Assembly: GCA_903830945.1 (NCBI GenBank)
Contig: CAIKVT010000021.1
Coordinates: 68,519-103,482, forward strand
From: an uncultured Elusimicrobia bacterium
GTDB taxonomy: Bacteria > Elusimicrobiota > Elusimicrobia > UBA1565 > UBA9628
Direction: 5' to 3'
DNA length: 34,964 bases
The notes under the pieces were generated by a model. It was not told where the DNA came from and did not search any database. It worked only from the letters and a program-made list of their open reading frames with translations. The position numbers were made by a program, and so were the translations under genes. Positions 1-7,860 of the stretch are shown here, in pieces. How positions within the stretch are numbered: the stretch's first letter is position 1; every line of letters begins with the position of its first letter.

Positions 1-2
1 AG

Positions 3-1160
3 ACGGCCCCCGCACTCCAAGGAAAGCCCGTGGTCGTGGTCGGTGATCTCAAGCGCCGGAGCATCGTCCTCACCGCATCCTACGAGGCCCGAGCCTACGG
101 GATAAAGACCGGAAACCTGTACTGGGACGCCAAGAGGATCTGCCCGCATGTCATCCCCGTTATCGCCGGTCATCAGAAATACATGGCCCAGACCGATGAG
201 ATCGTGGCTGTCTTGGAACAGTTCTCCAGCCAGGTGGAGATGACCTCTATCGATGAGGGCTACCTGGATGTGACCGGCAGCCTGAGTCTTTTCAAGACCG
301 ACGGAGCGGGCCTCGCTTGGATGATTCAGAAGAGGATCAAGGATGAGCTGAAGCTGCCCTGCTCCGTGGGAGTCGCGCCTAATAAACTCCTGGCCAAGCT
401 CGCTTCTGGGATGAGAAAGCCGATGGGGATCACCGTGATCACTCCGGAGGCGGTCAATGATTTGCTTTTCAACCTTCCGGTCGAGGAGCTCTCCGGGATC
501 GGCCCGCACCTCAAGGTGAGCCTACACAAAATGGGGATCAAGACCTGCGGCCAACTCGCCGGAGCGCCGCTGGAACAGCTGCAGGCTGAGTTCGGGGTCA
601 CCGGCCAGTGGCTCAAGAAGTGCGCCCGAGGAGAGGATGATGCTCCCGTCAAGGATTCAGGTGATGAGGATGAGGCCAAGAGCATCGGGCACTCGACGAC
701 GCTGCCCGCGGACACGACGGACCGTAAGGTCATCGAGTCATTTATCTTGCTTCTGGCTGAGAAGGTGGGCATCAGGCTGCGTCATGGGAAGCTCCTGGGG
801 CGCACGATAACCACGACCGTCCGCTACCATGACTTCAAGACCGTGTCCAAGAGTCACACGGTCGACGAGCCCATGGATGACGGGCTGGCCATCTCGCAGG
901 CAGCGCTGAAGATATTCGACCAAATGTATGCAAGCCAGCCGATCCGGCTTCTCGGCGTTACCGTATCCGGCTTGACTCCCTCCGATAGCACTCCGTTCCT
1001 ATTCGAGTCTCTTGAGAAGGGACGCAAAGTCTCCCGTGCCATGGATGAGATCAATGAAAAATTCGGGAAAGGCAAGATCCGGCGGGCTAAGGTCCTGGAG
1101 GCGGAGAGGTTCGGGGTGTTGGGATCTCTTCCTCCACCACGGAGACCCCGCTTTTCTTAA
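3..1160 (+). CDS. dinB: DNA polymerase IV (Y-family), 5' partial
   Basis: This is an error-prone Y-family polymerase for translesion synthesis in the cytoplasm. The reading frame is open to the left edge, where it reads TAPALQGKPVVVVG. That segment lies inside the N-terminal palm of DinB, so the true start is outside the window and the GTG at 30 is internal. The palm motif TSIDEGYLDVTG (bases 243-278) carries the catalytic Asp-Glu pair. VGVAPNKLLAKLASGMRKP is the conserved fingers/palm segment, and a helix-hairpin-helix thumb (LSGIGPHLKVSLHKMGIKT) and a little-finger domain follow. About 385 residues are visible, against about 350 for the whole E. coli protein. The C-terminus ends in a Pro/Arg-rich tail, and I see no clear beta-clamp peptide of the QLxLGL type there. 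The family assignment is secure. Confidence 0.95.
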   Translation, partial: TAPALQGKPVVVVGDLKRRSIVLTASYEARAYGIKTGNLYWDAKRICPHVIPVIAGHQKYMAQTDEIVAVLEQFSSQVEMTSIDEGYLDVTGSLSLFKTDGAGLAWMIQKRIKDELKLPCSVGVAPNKLLAKLASGMRKPMGITVITPEAVNDLLFNLPVEELSGIGPHLKVSLHKMGIKTCGQLAGAPLEQLQAEFGVTGQWLKKCARGEDDAPVKDSGDEDEAKSIGHSTTLPADTTDRKVIESFILLLAEKVGIRLRHGKLLGRTITTTVRYHDFKTVSKSHTVDEPMDDGLAISQAALKIFDQMYASQPIRLLGVTVSGLTPSDSTPFLFESLEKGRKVSRAMDEINEKFGKGKIRRAKVLEAERFGVLGSLPPPRRPRFS

Positions 1161-1172
1161 ATGAGAAAAGCG
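1149..1172 (+). terminator. Hairpin spanning the dinB stop codon
   Basis: A perfect 9-bp inverted repeat (CGCTTTTCT / AGAAAAGCG) with a 6-nt loop covers the dinB stop codon. No T-run follows. It sits 22 nt upstream of the -10 of the next gene. It may be a 3'-end hairpin or a factor-assisted terminator; the repeat itself is directly visible. Confidence 0.45.
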
Positions 1173-1194
1173 ACCGCAACGGCCTTGCTATCGC

Positions 1195-1200
1195 TATAAT
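1195..1200 (+). promoter_or_regulatory. -10 element for the EamA transporter gene
   Basis: A TATAAT hexamer ends 10 nt before the ATG at 1211. I see no convincing -35 box 16-18 nt upstream and no Shine-Dalgarno sequence between it and the ATG. The predicted leader is only about 4 nt. Confidence 0.6.
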
Positions 1201-1210
1201 CCTTCAAGCC

Positions 1211-2080
1211 ATGGGATCTTTCTTCGCTTTGCTGACCGCGCTGATCTGGGCCGCAGCCGTCATCCTGCTCAAGCGGTCGGGGGAAAGCGTTTCGCCATTC
1301 GCGCTCAATGTTTTTCGCGTCGTGGTTTCCACCGCGCTCCTGGTGCCGACGCTGGCCTTGGCCGGCCAGGCGCGCTGGCAGGGATCGTCGCGCGACGTGC
1401 TCATCCTCTTCGCGAGCGGGATCATCGCCATCGCCATCTCGGACACCTTGTTCCATATGAGCCTCAACATGGTCGGAGCCGGCATCTCGTCCGTCATCGA
1501 CTGCCTCTATGCCCCTCTGACCGTGCTGTTTGCCGCGGTCATTTTAGGCGAGCGTCTCCGAGCCCTTCAGTTTCTTGGCATGGCCTTGGTGGTCGCGGGC
1601 GTGCTCACCGCCGCGAAACATGAGCCTCCCCACGGGGTCACGCCGCGTCAGTTGGCCCTCGGTGTCGTCTGGGGGGTATTAGCCATGATCACCCTGGCGC
1701 TGGGCATCGTGATAGCCAAGCCGGTGCTGGACCACTCTCCCGTGCTGTGGGCCACCGCGATGCGCCAGGTCGGCTGCCTGTGCGTGATGGGGCCGGTCGC
1801 TCTGCTTTCCCCGCGGCGCCGCGAGAGCCTGGCTGTCTTGCGGCCTTCGCGGGCCTGGCGATTCACCCTGCCGGCGGCGGTGTTGGGATCTTATTTCGCC
1901 CTGCTTTGCTGGATCGCGGGAATGAAGTACACCCAGGTCGGGGTCGCTGCGACACTTAACCAGTCGAGCACGATCTACGTCCTGATACTGGCCGCGGTCT
2001 TCCTCAAGGAGCCATTCACCCGCCGCAAGCTGCTGGCTTCCTCGCTGGCGGTCACCGGTATCGTTCTTGTGATCATTTAG
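1211..2080 (+). CDS. EamA/DMT-superfamily transporter
   Basis: This is an inner-membrane permease of the drug/metabolite transporter superfamily; its substrate cannot be read from sequence. The 289 residues form about ten hydrophobic segments in two EamA repeats. The first repeat starts with SFFALLTALIWAAAVILLKR and the second with LALGVVWGVLAMITLALGI. Repeat ends carry the usual short motifs (AVILGERLRALQFLGMALV and AAVFLKEPFTRRKLLASSLA). The length is typical of the family. The ATG at 1211 directly follows a TATAAT, so the gene probably has its own promoter and a near-leaderless message. It stands alone: dinB ends 50 bp upstream and a separate promoter follows. Metabolite or amino-acid export is the usual guess. 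Confidence 0.9.
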   Translation: MGSFFALLTALIWAAAVILLKRSGESVSPFALNVFRVVVSTALLVPTLALAGQARWQGSSRDVLILFASGIIAIAISDTLFHMSLNMVGAGISSVIDCLYAPLTVLFAAVILGERLRALQFLGMALVVAGVLTAAKHEPPHGVTPRQLALGVVWGVLAMITLALGIVIAKPVLDHSPVLWATAMRQVGCLCVMGPVALLSPRRRESLAVLRPSRAWRFTLPAAVLGSYFALLCWIAGMKYTQVGVAATLNQSSTIYVLILAAVFLKEPFTRRKLLASSLAVTGIVLVII

Positions 2081-2084
2081 GGAA

Positions 2085-2113
2085 TTTGCATGGGCTCCAC
2101 AAAGAGCTAAAAT
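2085..2113 (+). promoter_or_regulatory. Predicted promoter of the Ehr operon
   Basis: TTTGCA (2085-2090), a 17-nt spacer, then TAAAAT (2108-2113). The -10 is preceded by GC as in several other promoters of this window. It would give a leader of about 70 nt before the ATG at 2190, unlike the leaderless genes elsewhere. No clear operator repeat is visible in the leader. Confidence 0.5.
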
Positions 2114-2189
2114 ACTCCTACCATAAACCGTCAGGCAAGTTCTCAGCGCCCCGCCTGGCCCGACTTCAGCCGCAAGCCGCACCCAAATC

Positions 2190-2867
2190 ATGCAACTCGG
2201 AGTCAAGGACGCCGCCCGCCTCTTGGAAGTCCCGGAGAAGACCATCTATCTCTGGATCGAGGAGGGCAAGCTTCCCGCCAATCGCGTCAGCGACCAGTAT
2301 CGCTTCAACCGCGCGGAACTCCTGGAATGGGCGACCACGCAGAAGGTCAGGGTCTCGCCGGACATCTATCGCGAGGTCGACGAGGGCCTGCCCATGCTCT
2401 GGGAAGCGCTTGCGGCCGGCGGTGTGCATGGCGTGATCAACGTCAAGGACAAGACTGAAGCGCTCAAGGCCATGGTCGGGCTCATGCGTCTTCCGGAAGA
2501 TGTGGACCGCGGCTTCTTGCTCGAGATGCTCGTTTCGCGGGAAGCTCATGCCTCGACCGGCATAGGCGGGGGGGTGGCCATGCCGCACGTGCGCAACCCT
2601 ATGGTCCTGCCGGTGGATCGGCCCATGGTTTCGTTGTGCTATCTGGACCCGGCCGTGGATTTCGGCGCGGTCGACGGCCAGTTCGTGCATGCTATTTTCA
2701 CCGTCGTGAGCACGAGCATCCGTGGGCACCTGCACCTGCTCTCGCGCCTGGCCTTCGCCTTGCGTTCGGAGTCATGCCAAGCCTTGTTGAGGAAGCGCGC
2801 GGGCGAGGCGGAGTTGATCGCCGAGCTGCGCAGGATCGAAGAGCGTCTCGTGAAGAAGGGCTCCTAG
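2190..2867 (+). CDS. HTH DNA-binding / PTS EIIA (PtsN-like) fusion regulator
   Basis: This 225-residue protein joins a DNA-binding domain to a phosphotransfer domain. Residues 1-55 match the excisionase/MerR-like HTH_17 pattern (LGVKDAARLLEVPEKTIYLW, then a basic wing). Residues about 80-220 match the type-2 PTS EIIA fold, with the phospho-acceptor motif STGIGGGVAMPH; the acceptor would be His133. No sugar permease (EIIB/EIIC) is nearby, so the domain is likely a sensor of PTS phosphorylation state, as in the nitrogen PTS. The gene is first in a tightly packed operon: hyfB starts 2 nt after its stop. I infer that it tunes expression or activity of the downstream complex to energy or carbon state. 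The domain calls are good; the regulatory role is inference. Confidence 0.85.
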   Translation: MQLGVKDAARLLEVPEKTIYLWIEEGKLPANRVSDQYRFNRAELLEWATTQKVRVSPDIYREVDEGLPMLWEALAAGGVHGVINVKDKTEALKAMVGLMRLPEDVDRGFLLEMLVSREAHASTGIGGGVAMPHVRNPMVLPVDRPMVSLCYLDPAVDFGAVDGQFVHAIFTVVSTSIRGHLHLLSRLAFALRSESCQALLRKRAGEAELIAELRRIEERLVKKGS

Positions 2868-2868
2868 G

Positions 2869-4845
2869 ATGGGGAATATACTCATCGCCGCAGGCCTCTT
2901 GGTTCTGGGTGGGGCGGCGGCGCTGTTCTCGGGGAAGAACGCTCGAAGGGCGAACTTTTTTGGCGCCGGCGGCGCGCTTCTGGGCGCCTGCGTCGGGCTC
3001 ATCCCTGCCGTCGCCGCCCTGGCGGGCAGACCAGTCCATCCTCTGCGCTTGGCCTGGGGTCTGCCTATTGGTTCGTTCTCCCTGGCTTTGGACCCGCTCT
3101 CTGCGTTTTTCGTCGTGCCAATTTTGGGACTTTGCGCCTTGGCCGCGCTTTACGGAACCGAGTACCTCCTGCCCTATGCCTCCCGCAAGTCGCTGGGAGT
3201 CCCCTGGTTCTTCTTCGATCTGCTCGCCGCGAGCATGCTCATGGTGGTCGTGGCGCGCGACAGCGTTCTCTTTCTCATCGTCTGGGAGGTCATGGCGCTT
3301 TCTTCCTACTTCCTGGTGACTTTCGAGGATGAGAGAGAAAGCGTCCGGCAGGCCGGCTGGACTTATCTCGTGGCCACGCATCTGGGCACGGCCTTTCTAA
3401 TCCTCTTTTTCATGCTATTGGCCAGGGAGAGCGGCATGACGGACTTATCCGTGGCCCCCGCAATGTCCGCCCGGCTGGCTTCGGCCGCTTTTGTTCTGGC
3501 GCTCATCGGTTTCGGGACCAAGGCGGGATTGATCCCCATGCACGTATGGCTTCCGGAGGCCCATCCGGCCGCCCCCAGTCATGTCTCGGCGGTCATGTCC
3601 GGGGTGATGATCAAGACCGGCATCTACGGGCTCATGCGCGCGTTGACGCTGCTGGGCGCGCCGCCGGCCTGGTGGGGCTGGTCCTTGGTCGGCGTCGGGG
3701 CGGTATCAGGTATCCTGGGCGTACTCTTCGCTTTGGCTCAGCATGACCTCAAGCGCCTTCTGGCTTATCACAGTGTGGAGAATGTCGGCATCATCGCTCT
3801 GGGGCTGGGCGTGGGGATGCTGGGACGGACGCACGGCCTTCCGCTGGTGGCCATGCTCGGTTTCGGCGGCGCTCTGCTGCACGTGCTCAACCATGCGCTC
3901 TTCAAAGGCTTGCTCTTCTTTGGCGCCGGCTCCGTCCTGCACGGGGCCGGGACGCGCGACATGGAGCATCTGGGCGGGCTGCTCAAGCGCATGCCGTGGA
4001 CCGGGACCTGTTTTTTGATCGGATCGGCCGCTATTTGCGGCCTGCCCCCGCTCAACGGTTTCGTCAGCGAATTCCTGATCTATCTGGCCGCGTTTTTGGC
4101 TGTGGTCCAAGGGCAGGCTGCCTGGGGCTCTGTCGTGATCGCGGCTTTGGCGCTCATTGGTGGCCTGGCTCTGGCTTGCTTCACTAAGGCGTTCGGCGTG
4201 GTGTTTTTGGGAGAGCCGCGCGGGAATGATGCCGCGCAGGCGCATGAATGCGGAGCCGCCATGCGTCTGAGCATGGCGGTCTTGGCGGCCGGTTGTCTGT
4301 TCGTCGGCCTTTTGGGGCCAGTCGTGCTGTCCTGGTCTGCCGGGGCCGTGGGTCAGCTGGCAGCTCTGCCGTCGGCGGAGTCCTTCGATTCATGGCAGAT
4401 CGCCATCATGCCGATGTATTCCGTCTCGGCTGGGGCCGCCGTGCTCCTGAGCTTGTTGCTCTTGACTGCGGTTCTGCGCGCCTGGCTGTTGCGCGGCCGC
4501 GAGATAGGACGCAGCCTCACCTGGGACTGCGGCTATGTAGCACCCGGCGCGCGCATGCAGTACTCGGCCTCTTCCTTCGCTCAGCCAATCACCGGATTGT
4601 TCTCTGTGTTCCTACGCACGCGTAAGCGCGCCGCCGGCCCTGAGGGGTATTTTCCCGGGCCCGCGACCTACGCGACCGAGACGCCGGACGTGTTTCGCGA
4701 AGGGCTCTACCGGCCGGTCTTCGAGGGTGCTTTGAAGGCCGCGTTGCGGCTGCGCTGGATCCAGCACGGCCGCATCCAGTTCTATGTCCTCTATATTGCT
4801 CTGACTTTGCTCTTCTTGTTGGTCTGGAGGCTCGGATGCGGCTAA
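2869..4845 (+). CDS. hyfB: Hydrogenase-4 component B-like antiporter subunit (Ehr complex)
   Basis: This is a membrane subunit of the Mrp-antiporter/NuoL-type family, 658 residues and about 15 hydrophobic segments. It is expected to move ions as part of a complex I-like machine. Family landmarks include VWEVMALSSYFLVTF, carrying the conserved membrane Glu, and HVWLPEAHPAAPSHVSAVMS followed by GVMIKTGIYG with the conserved Lys. The C-terminal WDCGYVAPGARMQYSASSFA is characteristic of HyfB/HycC rather than NuoL. The ATG at 2869 lies 2 nt after the regulator stop, with AGAAGG upstream. The gene overlaps hyfC by 10 nt. The family is certain; its placement in an Ehr-type complex and not a hydrogenase comes from the large subunit downstream. 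Confidence 0.92.
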   Translation: MGNILIAAGLLVLGGAAALFSGKNARRANFFGAGGALLGACVGLIPAVAALAGRPVHPLRLAWGLPIGSFSLALDPLSAFFVVPILGLCALAALYGTEYLLPYASRKSLGVPWFFFDLLAASMLMVVVARDSVLFLIVWEVMALSSYFLVTFEDERESVRQAGWTYLVATHLGTAFLILFFMLLARESGMTDLSVAPAMSARLASAAFVLALIGFGTKAGLIPMHVWLPEAHPAAPSHVSAVMSGVMIKTGIYGLMRALTLLGAPPAWWGWSLVGVGAVSGILGVLFALAQHDLKRLLAYHSVENVGIIALGLGVGMLGRTHGLPLVAMLGFGGALLHVLNHALFKGLLFFGAGSVLHGAGTRDMEHLGGLLKRMPWTGTCFLIGSAAICGLPPLNGFVSEFLIYLAAFLAVVQGQAAWGSVVIAALALIGGLALACFTKAFGVVFLGEPRGNDAAQAHECGAAMRLSMAVLAAGCLFVGLLGPVVLSWSAGAVGQLAALPSAESFDSWQIAIMPMYSVSAGAAVLLSLLLLTAVLRAWLLRGREIGRSLTWDCGYVAPGARMQYSASSFAQPITGLFSVFLRTRKRAAGPEGYFPGPATYATETPDVFREGLYRPVFEGALKAALRLRWIQHGRIQFYVLYIALTLLFLLVWRLGCG

Positions 4846-5753
4846 GCGCTTTGCACCTGCCTCTGGCCCTGTTGTGTGCGCCCTTGCTGCCGGGGATAAT
4901 CAACAAGGTCAAGGCCTTTTTCGCTGGGCGTACGGGGCCTAGCGTTTTCCAGCCCTATCTGGATCTGCTCAAGCTCCTGCAGAAAGGCGCGGTGTACAGC
5001 CGTACAACGACCTGGGTGTTCCGCGCCGGGCCTATCGTCGCCTTGGCCTCAACGACGGCGGCTCTTGTGCTCTTGCCTTTGGGCGGCCTGCCCGCGTTGC
5101 TGGCCTTCCCCGGAGATCTCGTGCTCTTCGCCTACGTTCTGGCCTTGGGGCGCTTCTTCACGGTCGCGGCCGCCCTGGACACAGGCTCGGCCTTCGAAGG
5201 GATGGGCGCCAGCCGCGAGGTGTGGTTTGCAGCCCTCTCCGAGCCGGCCTTGCTCTTGGGGCTGGCTGCCATGGCCAAGCAGGCAGGGAAGCTCTCGTTG
5301 ACCAGCCTTTATGCGGCGTTGGGGCCGGCGGTCCTGTTGAAGCCCGGCGGGCCGGCCCTTCTGCTGGTCGCGGCGGCGCTGCTGATCATCTTCCTAGCGG
5401 AGAACTCGCGCATTCCCTTCGATGACCCGAACACGCATCTGGAGCTTACCATGATCCATGAGGTCATGGTCCTCGACCATAGCGGCCCGGAATTCGGCCT
5501 TATCCAATACGCCGCGTCGCTTAAGTTGTGGGCTCTGGGGGCCTTGGCGTCCGGCCTCTTGCTGCCTGTGCGCACGGGAGTGCCTTGGTTGGATCTATTT
5601 GCCGGGTTCTGCGGTCTGTTTGTGGTGGCGATGTTCACCGGTGTGGTGGAGTCCGTGATGGCCCGCCTGCGCCTGACCCGGGTCTCCCAGCTGCTGGCCG
5701 CGGCCGCCGCTTTTTCGGTGCTGGCGCTGATGCTCGTGAGGAGTGCGCCATGA
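4836..5753 (+). CDS. hyfC: Hydrogenase-4 component C / NuoH-like membrane subunit
   Basis: This NuoH/HycD-family subunit (305 residues, about eight membrane segments) links the soluble redox arm to the ion-pumping subunits. It shows PGIINKVKAFFAGRTGPSVFQPYLDLLKLL near its N-terminus; the stretch around FAGRTGPSVFQPY is typical of the family. The acidic loop segment SRIPFDDPNTHLELTMIHEV carries conserved Asp/Glu residues. The start at 4836 has a textbook Shine-Dalgarno (GGAGG at 4826-4830, 5 nt away) and overlaps hyfB, so translation is probably coupled. It overlaps hyfE by 4 nt (ATGA). The length matches HyfC (about 315 residues). Confidence 0.92.
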   Translation: MRLSALHLPLALLCAPLLPGIINKVKAFFAGRTGPSVFQPYLDLLKLLQKGAVYSRTTTWVFRAGPIVALASTTAALVLLPLGGLPALLAFPGDLVLFAYVLALGRFFTVAAALDTGSAFEGMGASREVWFAALSEPALLLGLAAMAKQAGKLSLTSLYAALGPAVLLKPGGPALLLVAAALLIIFLAENSRIPFDDPNTHLELTMIHEVMVLDHSGPEFGLIQYAASLKLWALGALASGLLLPVRTGVPWLDLFAGFCGLFVVAMFTGVVESVMARLRLTRVSQLLAAAAAFSVLALMLVRSAP

Positions 5754-6394
5754 GTTTTTGGGTGGAGATCCTCGTCATCCTGGTGGTCCTTTCCAACCTG
5801 CGAGTGCTGGGCGCCAGCCGGCTTTCCGCCTGCATCCAGACCGTGGCCTTCCAGGGCGCCCTGCTTGGCCTTCTGCCCGTGTTGGCCAATCTTGACGCCC
5901 TGACCGTGCGCCTGCTCCTGCAGGCCGGGTCGAGCACTTTCCTTAAGGCCATGGTGTTCCCGTGGCTGTTGGGCCGGGCTCTGCGCCAAGCCGGCCTGCA
6001 GAGGGAAGTGGAGCCTTTCGTGGGGTTCACCGCCTCGCTGGCGGCAGGGGTCTTGTTCCTGGGTGCGGCGCTATGGCTCGGAGCGCGCTTGCCCCAGGCC
6101 GGGCCCGAGGGACTGGGGCGGCTGGTTCCCACGGCTCTTTTCACCATCTTCGTCGGGCTTTTTGTCATCGTGAGCCGGCGTCAGGCCGTGACCCAGGTCT
6201 TGGGCTACCTGATCCTTGAGAACGGCATCTACGCATTCGGCATGGCCTTCGCCGAGCATCAGCCGCTCCTGGTGGAGTTGGGCATCCTGCTCGACGTGTT
6301 CATGGCGGTCTTCGTGATGGGCATCACTCTTTTCCATATTCACCGGGAGTTCGACCACCTCGACACGGACCGGCTGACGGCTTTGAAACACTGA
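5750..6394 (+). CDS. hyfE: Hydrogenase-4 component E-like membrane subunit (NuoK-like)
   Basis: A small integral membrane protein of 214 residues with six to seven hydrophobic segments, matching HyfE, whose C-terminal part is NuoK-like. Acidic residues buried in late helices are visible (LGYLILENGIYAFGMAFAEH and LVELGILLDVFMAVFVMGI), as expected for ion-conducting subunits. I place the start at the ATG at 5750, which overlaps the hyfC stop as ATGA and has GAGGAG 6 nt upstream. A longer open frame reaches back to 5528 but lies inside hyfC. The gene overlaps hyfF by one base. No hyfD homologue lies between hyfC and hyfE, a simplification common in shorter group 4 relatives. Confidence 0.92.
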   Translation: MSFWVEILVILVVLSNLRVLGASRLSACIQTVAFQGALLGLLPVLANLDALTVRLLLQAGSSTFLKAMVFPWLLGRALRQAGLQREVEPFVGFTASLAAGVLFLGAALWLGARLPQAGPEGLGRLVPTALFTIFVGLFVIVSRRQAVTQVLGYLILENGIYAFGMAFAEHQPLLVELGILLDVFMAVFVMGITLFHIHREFDHLDTDRLTALKH

Positions 6395-7860
6395 TGATCT
6401 GGGCATTGTTGGGTGTACCCACGGCGGCGGGCGCGGCGGCTTTCTTTATCCGGCCGGACGGTCCCCGGCGATTCCTGTTGCTGGCCGCGGCTTTGGCCCA
6501 CGCGGCTCTGACCGCCGCGTGTTGGGGGGCGCTGCCGGGGCCGGTCTTGGGAGGCTACCTTGAGCTTGACGCGGCGGGGCGGCTCTTCTTGAGCCTGACC
6601 AGCGTTCTGTTCTTGGCCACGGCGGCTTACGCGAAGGGTTTTTTAAAGTCGGCGGGCCACTCGAAAGAGGAAGAAGACGCCGAGGGCTTTCTCTTTGACA
6701 ACGCGCCGGAAGCGGTGTTTATCGGCTGCCTGCTTTTATTTTTGGGCACCATGACTTTGGCCGCGCTCAGCCAGCATTTCGGTCTCTTGTGGGTGGGCAT
6801 CGAGGCCACCACCTTGGTCAGCGCGCCGCTCATCCACTTCCATCGGCAGAGGAGCTCTCTCGAGGCCACATGGAAGTACCTGCTCATCTGCTCGGTAGGT
6901 ATCGCCTTGGCCCTTCTGGGAAACTTCTTCTTGGCCGTGGCCGCGCGCCATCACCAAGATCTGCTTATGACCGGCCGGGAATTGGCGGCGCACGCGGCTG
7001 AGCTGGACCAGCCATGGCTTAAGGCGGCATTTTTGCTCTTCTTGGTAGGCTACGGGACTAAGATGGGGCTGGCACCGTTGCACACATGGCTGCCGGACGC
7101 ACACAGCGAAGCGCCCTCCGTGGTTTCGGCTTTGCTCTCCGGAGCCTTGCTTAATTGCGCTTTCCTGGCTTTGATGCGCGTCAACGCAGTGCTCTGCGCC
7201 GCAGGCCTGGCGGATTTCACCGGGGGCCTGCTCATGGGATTCGGGCTGTTATCCATGGCCGTGGCCGCGGCATTCATTATCGGGCAGACGGATTTCAAGC
7301 GCATGCTCGCCTATTCCAGCGTGGAGCATATGGGCGTGCTGGCCTTCGGCGTGGGCTTGGGAGCCGCAGCTCCGGCCGCCATGCTCCATGCGGTCAACCA
7401 CTCTTTGACCAAGGCGCTGTTGTTCTTGACGGCCGGCAACCTTCTGGCCGCCGGACGCACCAAGTCCGTGGGCGAGGTGCGCGGCCTTCTGCGCGCTTTG
7501 CCCTTCTCGGGCTTCTTGTGGTTGATAGGGTTTCTGGCCATCACGGGCTCCCCGCCTTTCGGACCATTCATCAGCGAGTTGTGGATATTGCAGGGCGCGC
7601 TCGGCCGGCACCACGGCGCGCTGGCCGCGCTCTATCTGGCTTTGCTGGCGGTCGTGTTCGTGGGCATGGCCACCATCGTGCTCAAGATGTGTCATGGTGA
7701 GCCCTCGGAGAGATTCAAGGTCGTGCCTGCCGAGGACGACCCCTGGCGGTTGTGGCCTCCGGCCCTGCTGGCAGCGGCCGTTCTGGTCCTGGGGCTTTGG
7801 GTGCCCCGGCCGCTGCTCGACGCCGTCAAGGAAGCGGCGGTCGTGCTGGGGGCGCGCTGA
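6394..7860 (+). CDS. hyfF: Hydrogenase-4 component F-like antiporter subunit
   Basis: This is the second antiporter-type subunit of the complex, 488 residues and about thirteen to fourteen membrane segments. Landmarks are LLWVGIEATTLVSAPLIHFH with the conserved Glu, GLAPLHTWLPDAHSEAPSVV, and KRMLAYSSVEHMGVLAFGVG, which is typical of HyfF/NuoN-like proteins. The start ATG overlaps the hyfE stop (TGATG), and the stop overlaps the next start in the same way, so translation is likely coupled along the operon. Two antiporter-like subunits (HyfB and HyfF) suggest two ion channels besides the NuoH-like one. The family is certain; the ion used (proton or sodium) is not visible. Confidence 0.92.
   Translation: MIWALLGVPTAAGAAAFFIRPDGPRRFLLLAAALAHAALTAACWGALPGPVLGGYLELDAAGRLFLSLTSVLFLATAAYAKGFLKSAGHSKEEEDAEGFLFDNAPEAVFIGCLLLFLGTMTLAALSQHFGLLWVGIEATTLVSAPLIHFHRQRSSLEATWKYLLICSVGIALALLGNFFLAVAARHHQDLLMTGRELAAHAAELDQPWLKAAFLLFLVGYGTKMGLAPLHTWLPDAHSEAPSVVSALLSGALLNCAFLALMRVNAVLCAAGLADFTGGLLMGFGLLSMAVAAAFIIGQTDFKRMLAYSSVEHMGVLAFGVGLGAAAPAAMLHAVNHSLTKALLFLTAGNLLAAGRTKSVGEVRGLLRALPFSGFLWLIGFLAITGSPPFGPFISELWILQGALGRHHGALAALYLALLAVVFVGMATIVLKMCHGEPSERFKVVPAEDDPWRLWPPALLAAAVLVLGLWVPRPLLDAVKEAAVVLGAR

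Noticed and set aside
5528-5749. N-terminal extension of hyfE
   Set aside because: It is internal to hyfC in another frame; ATG 5750 has a good Shine-Dalgarno and the expected HyfE N-terminus.
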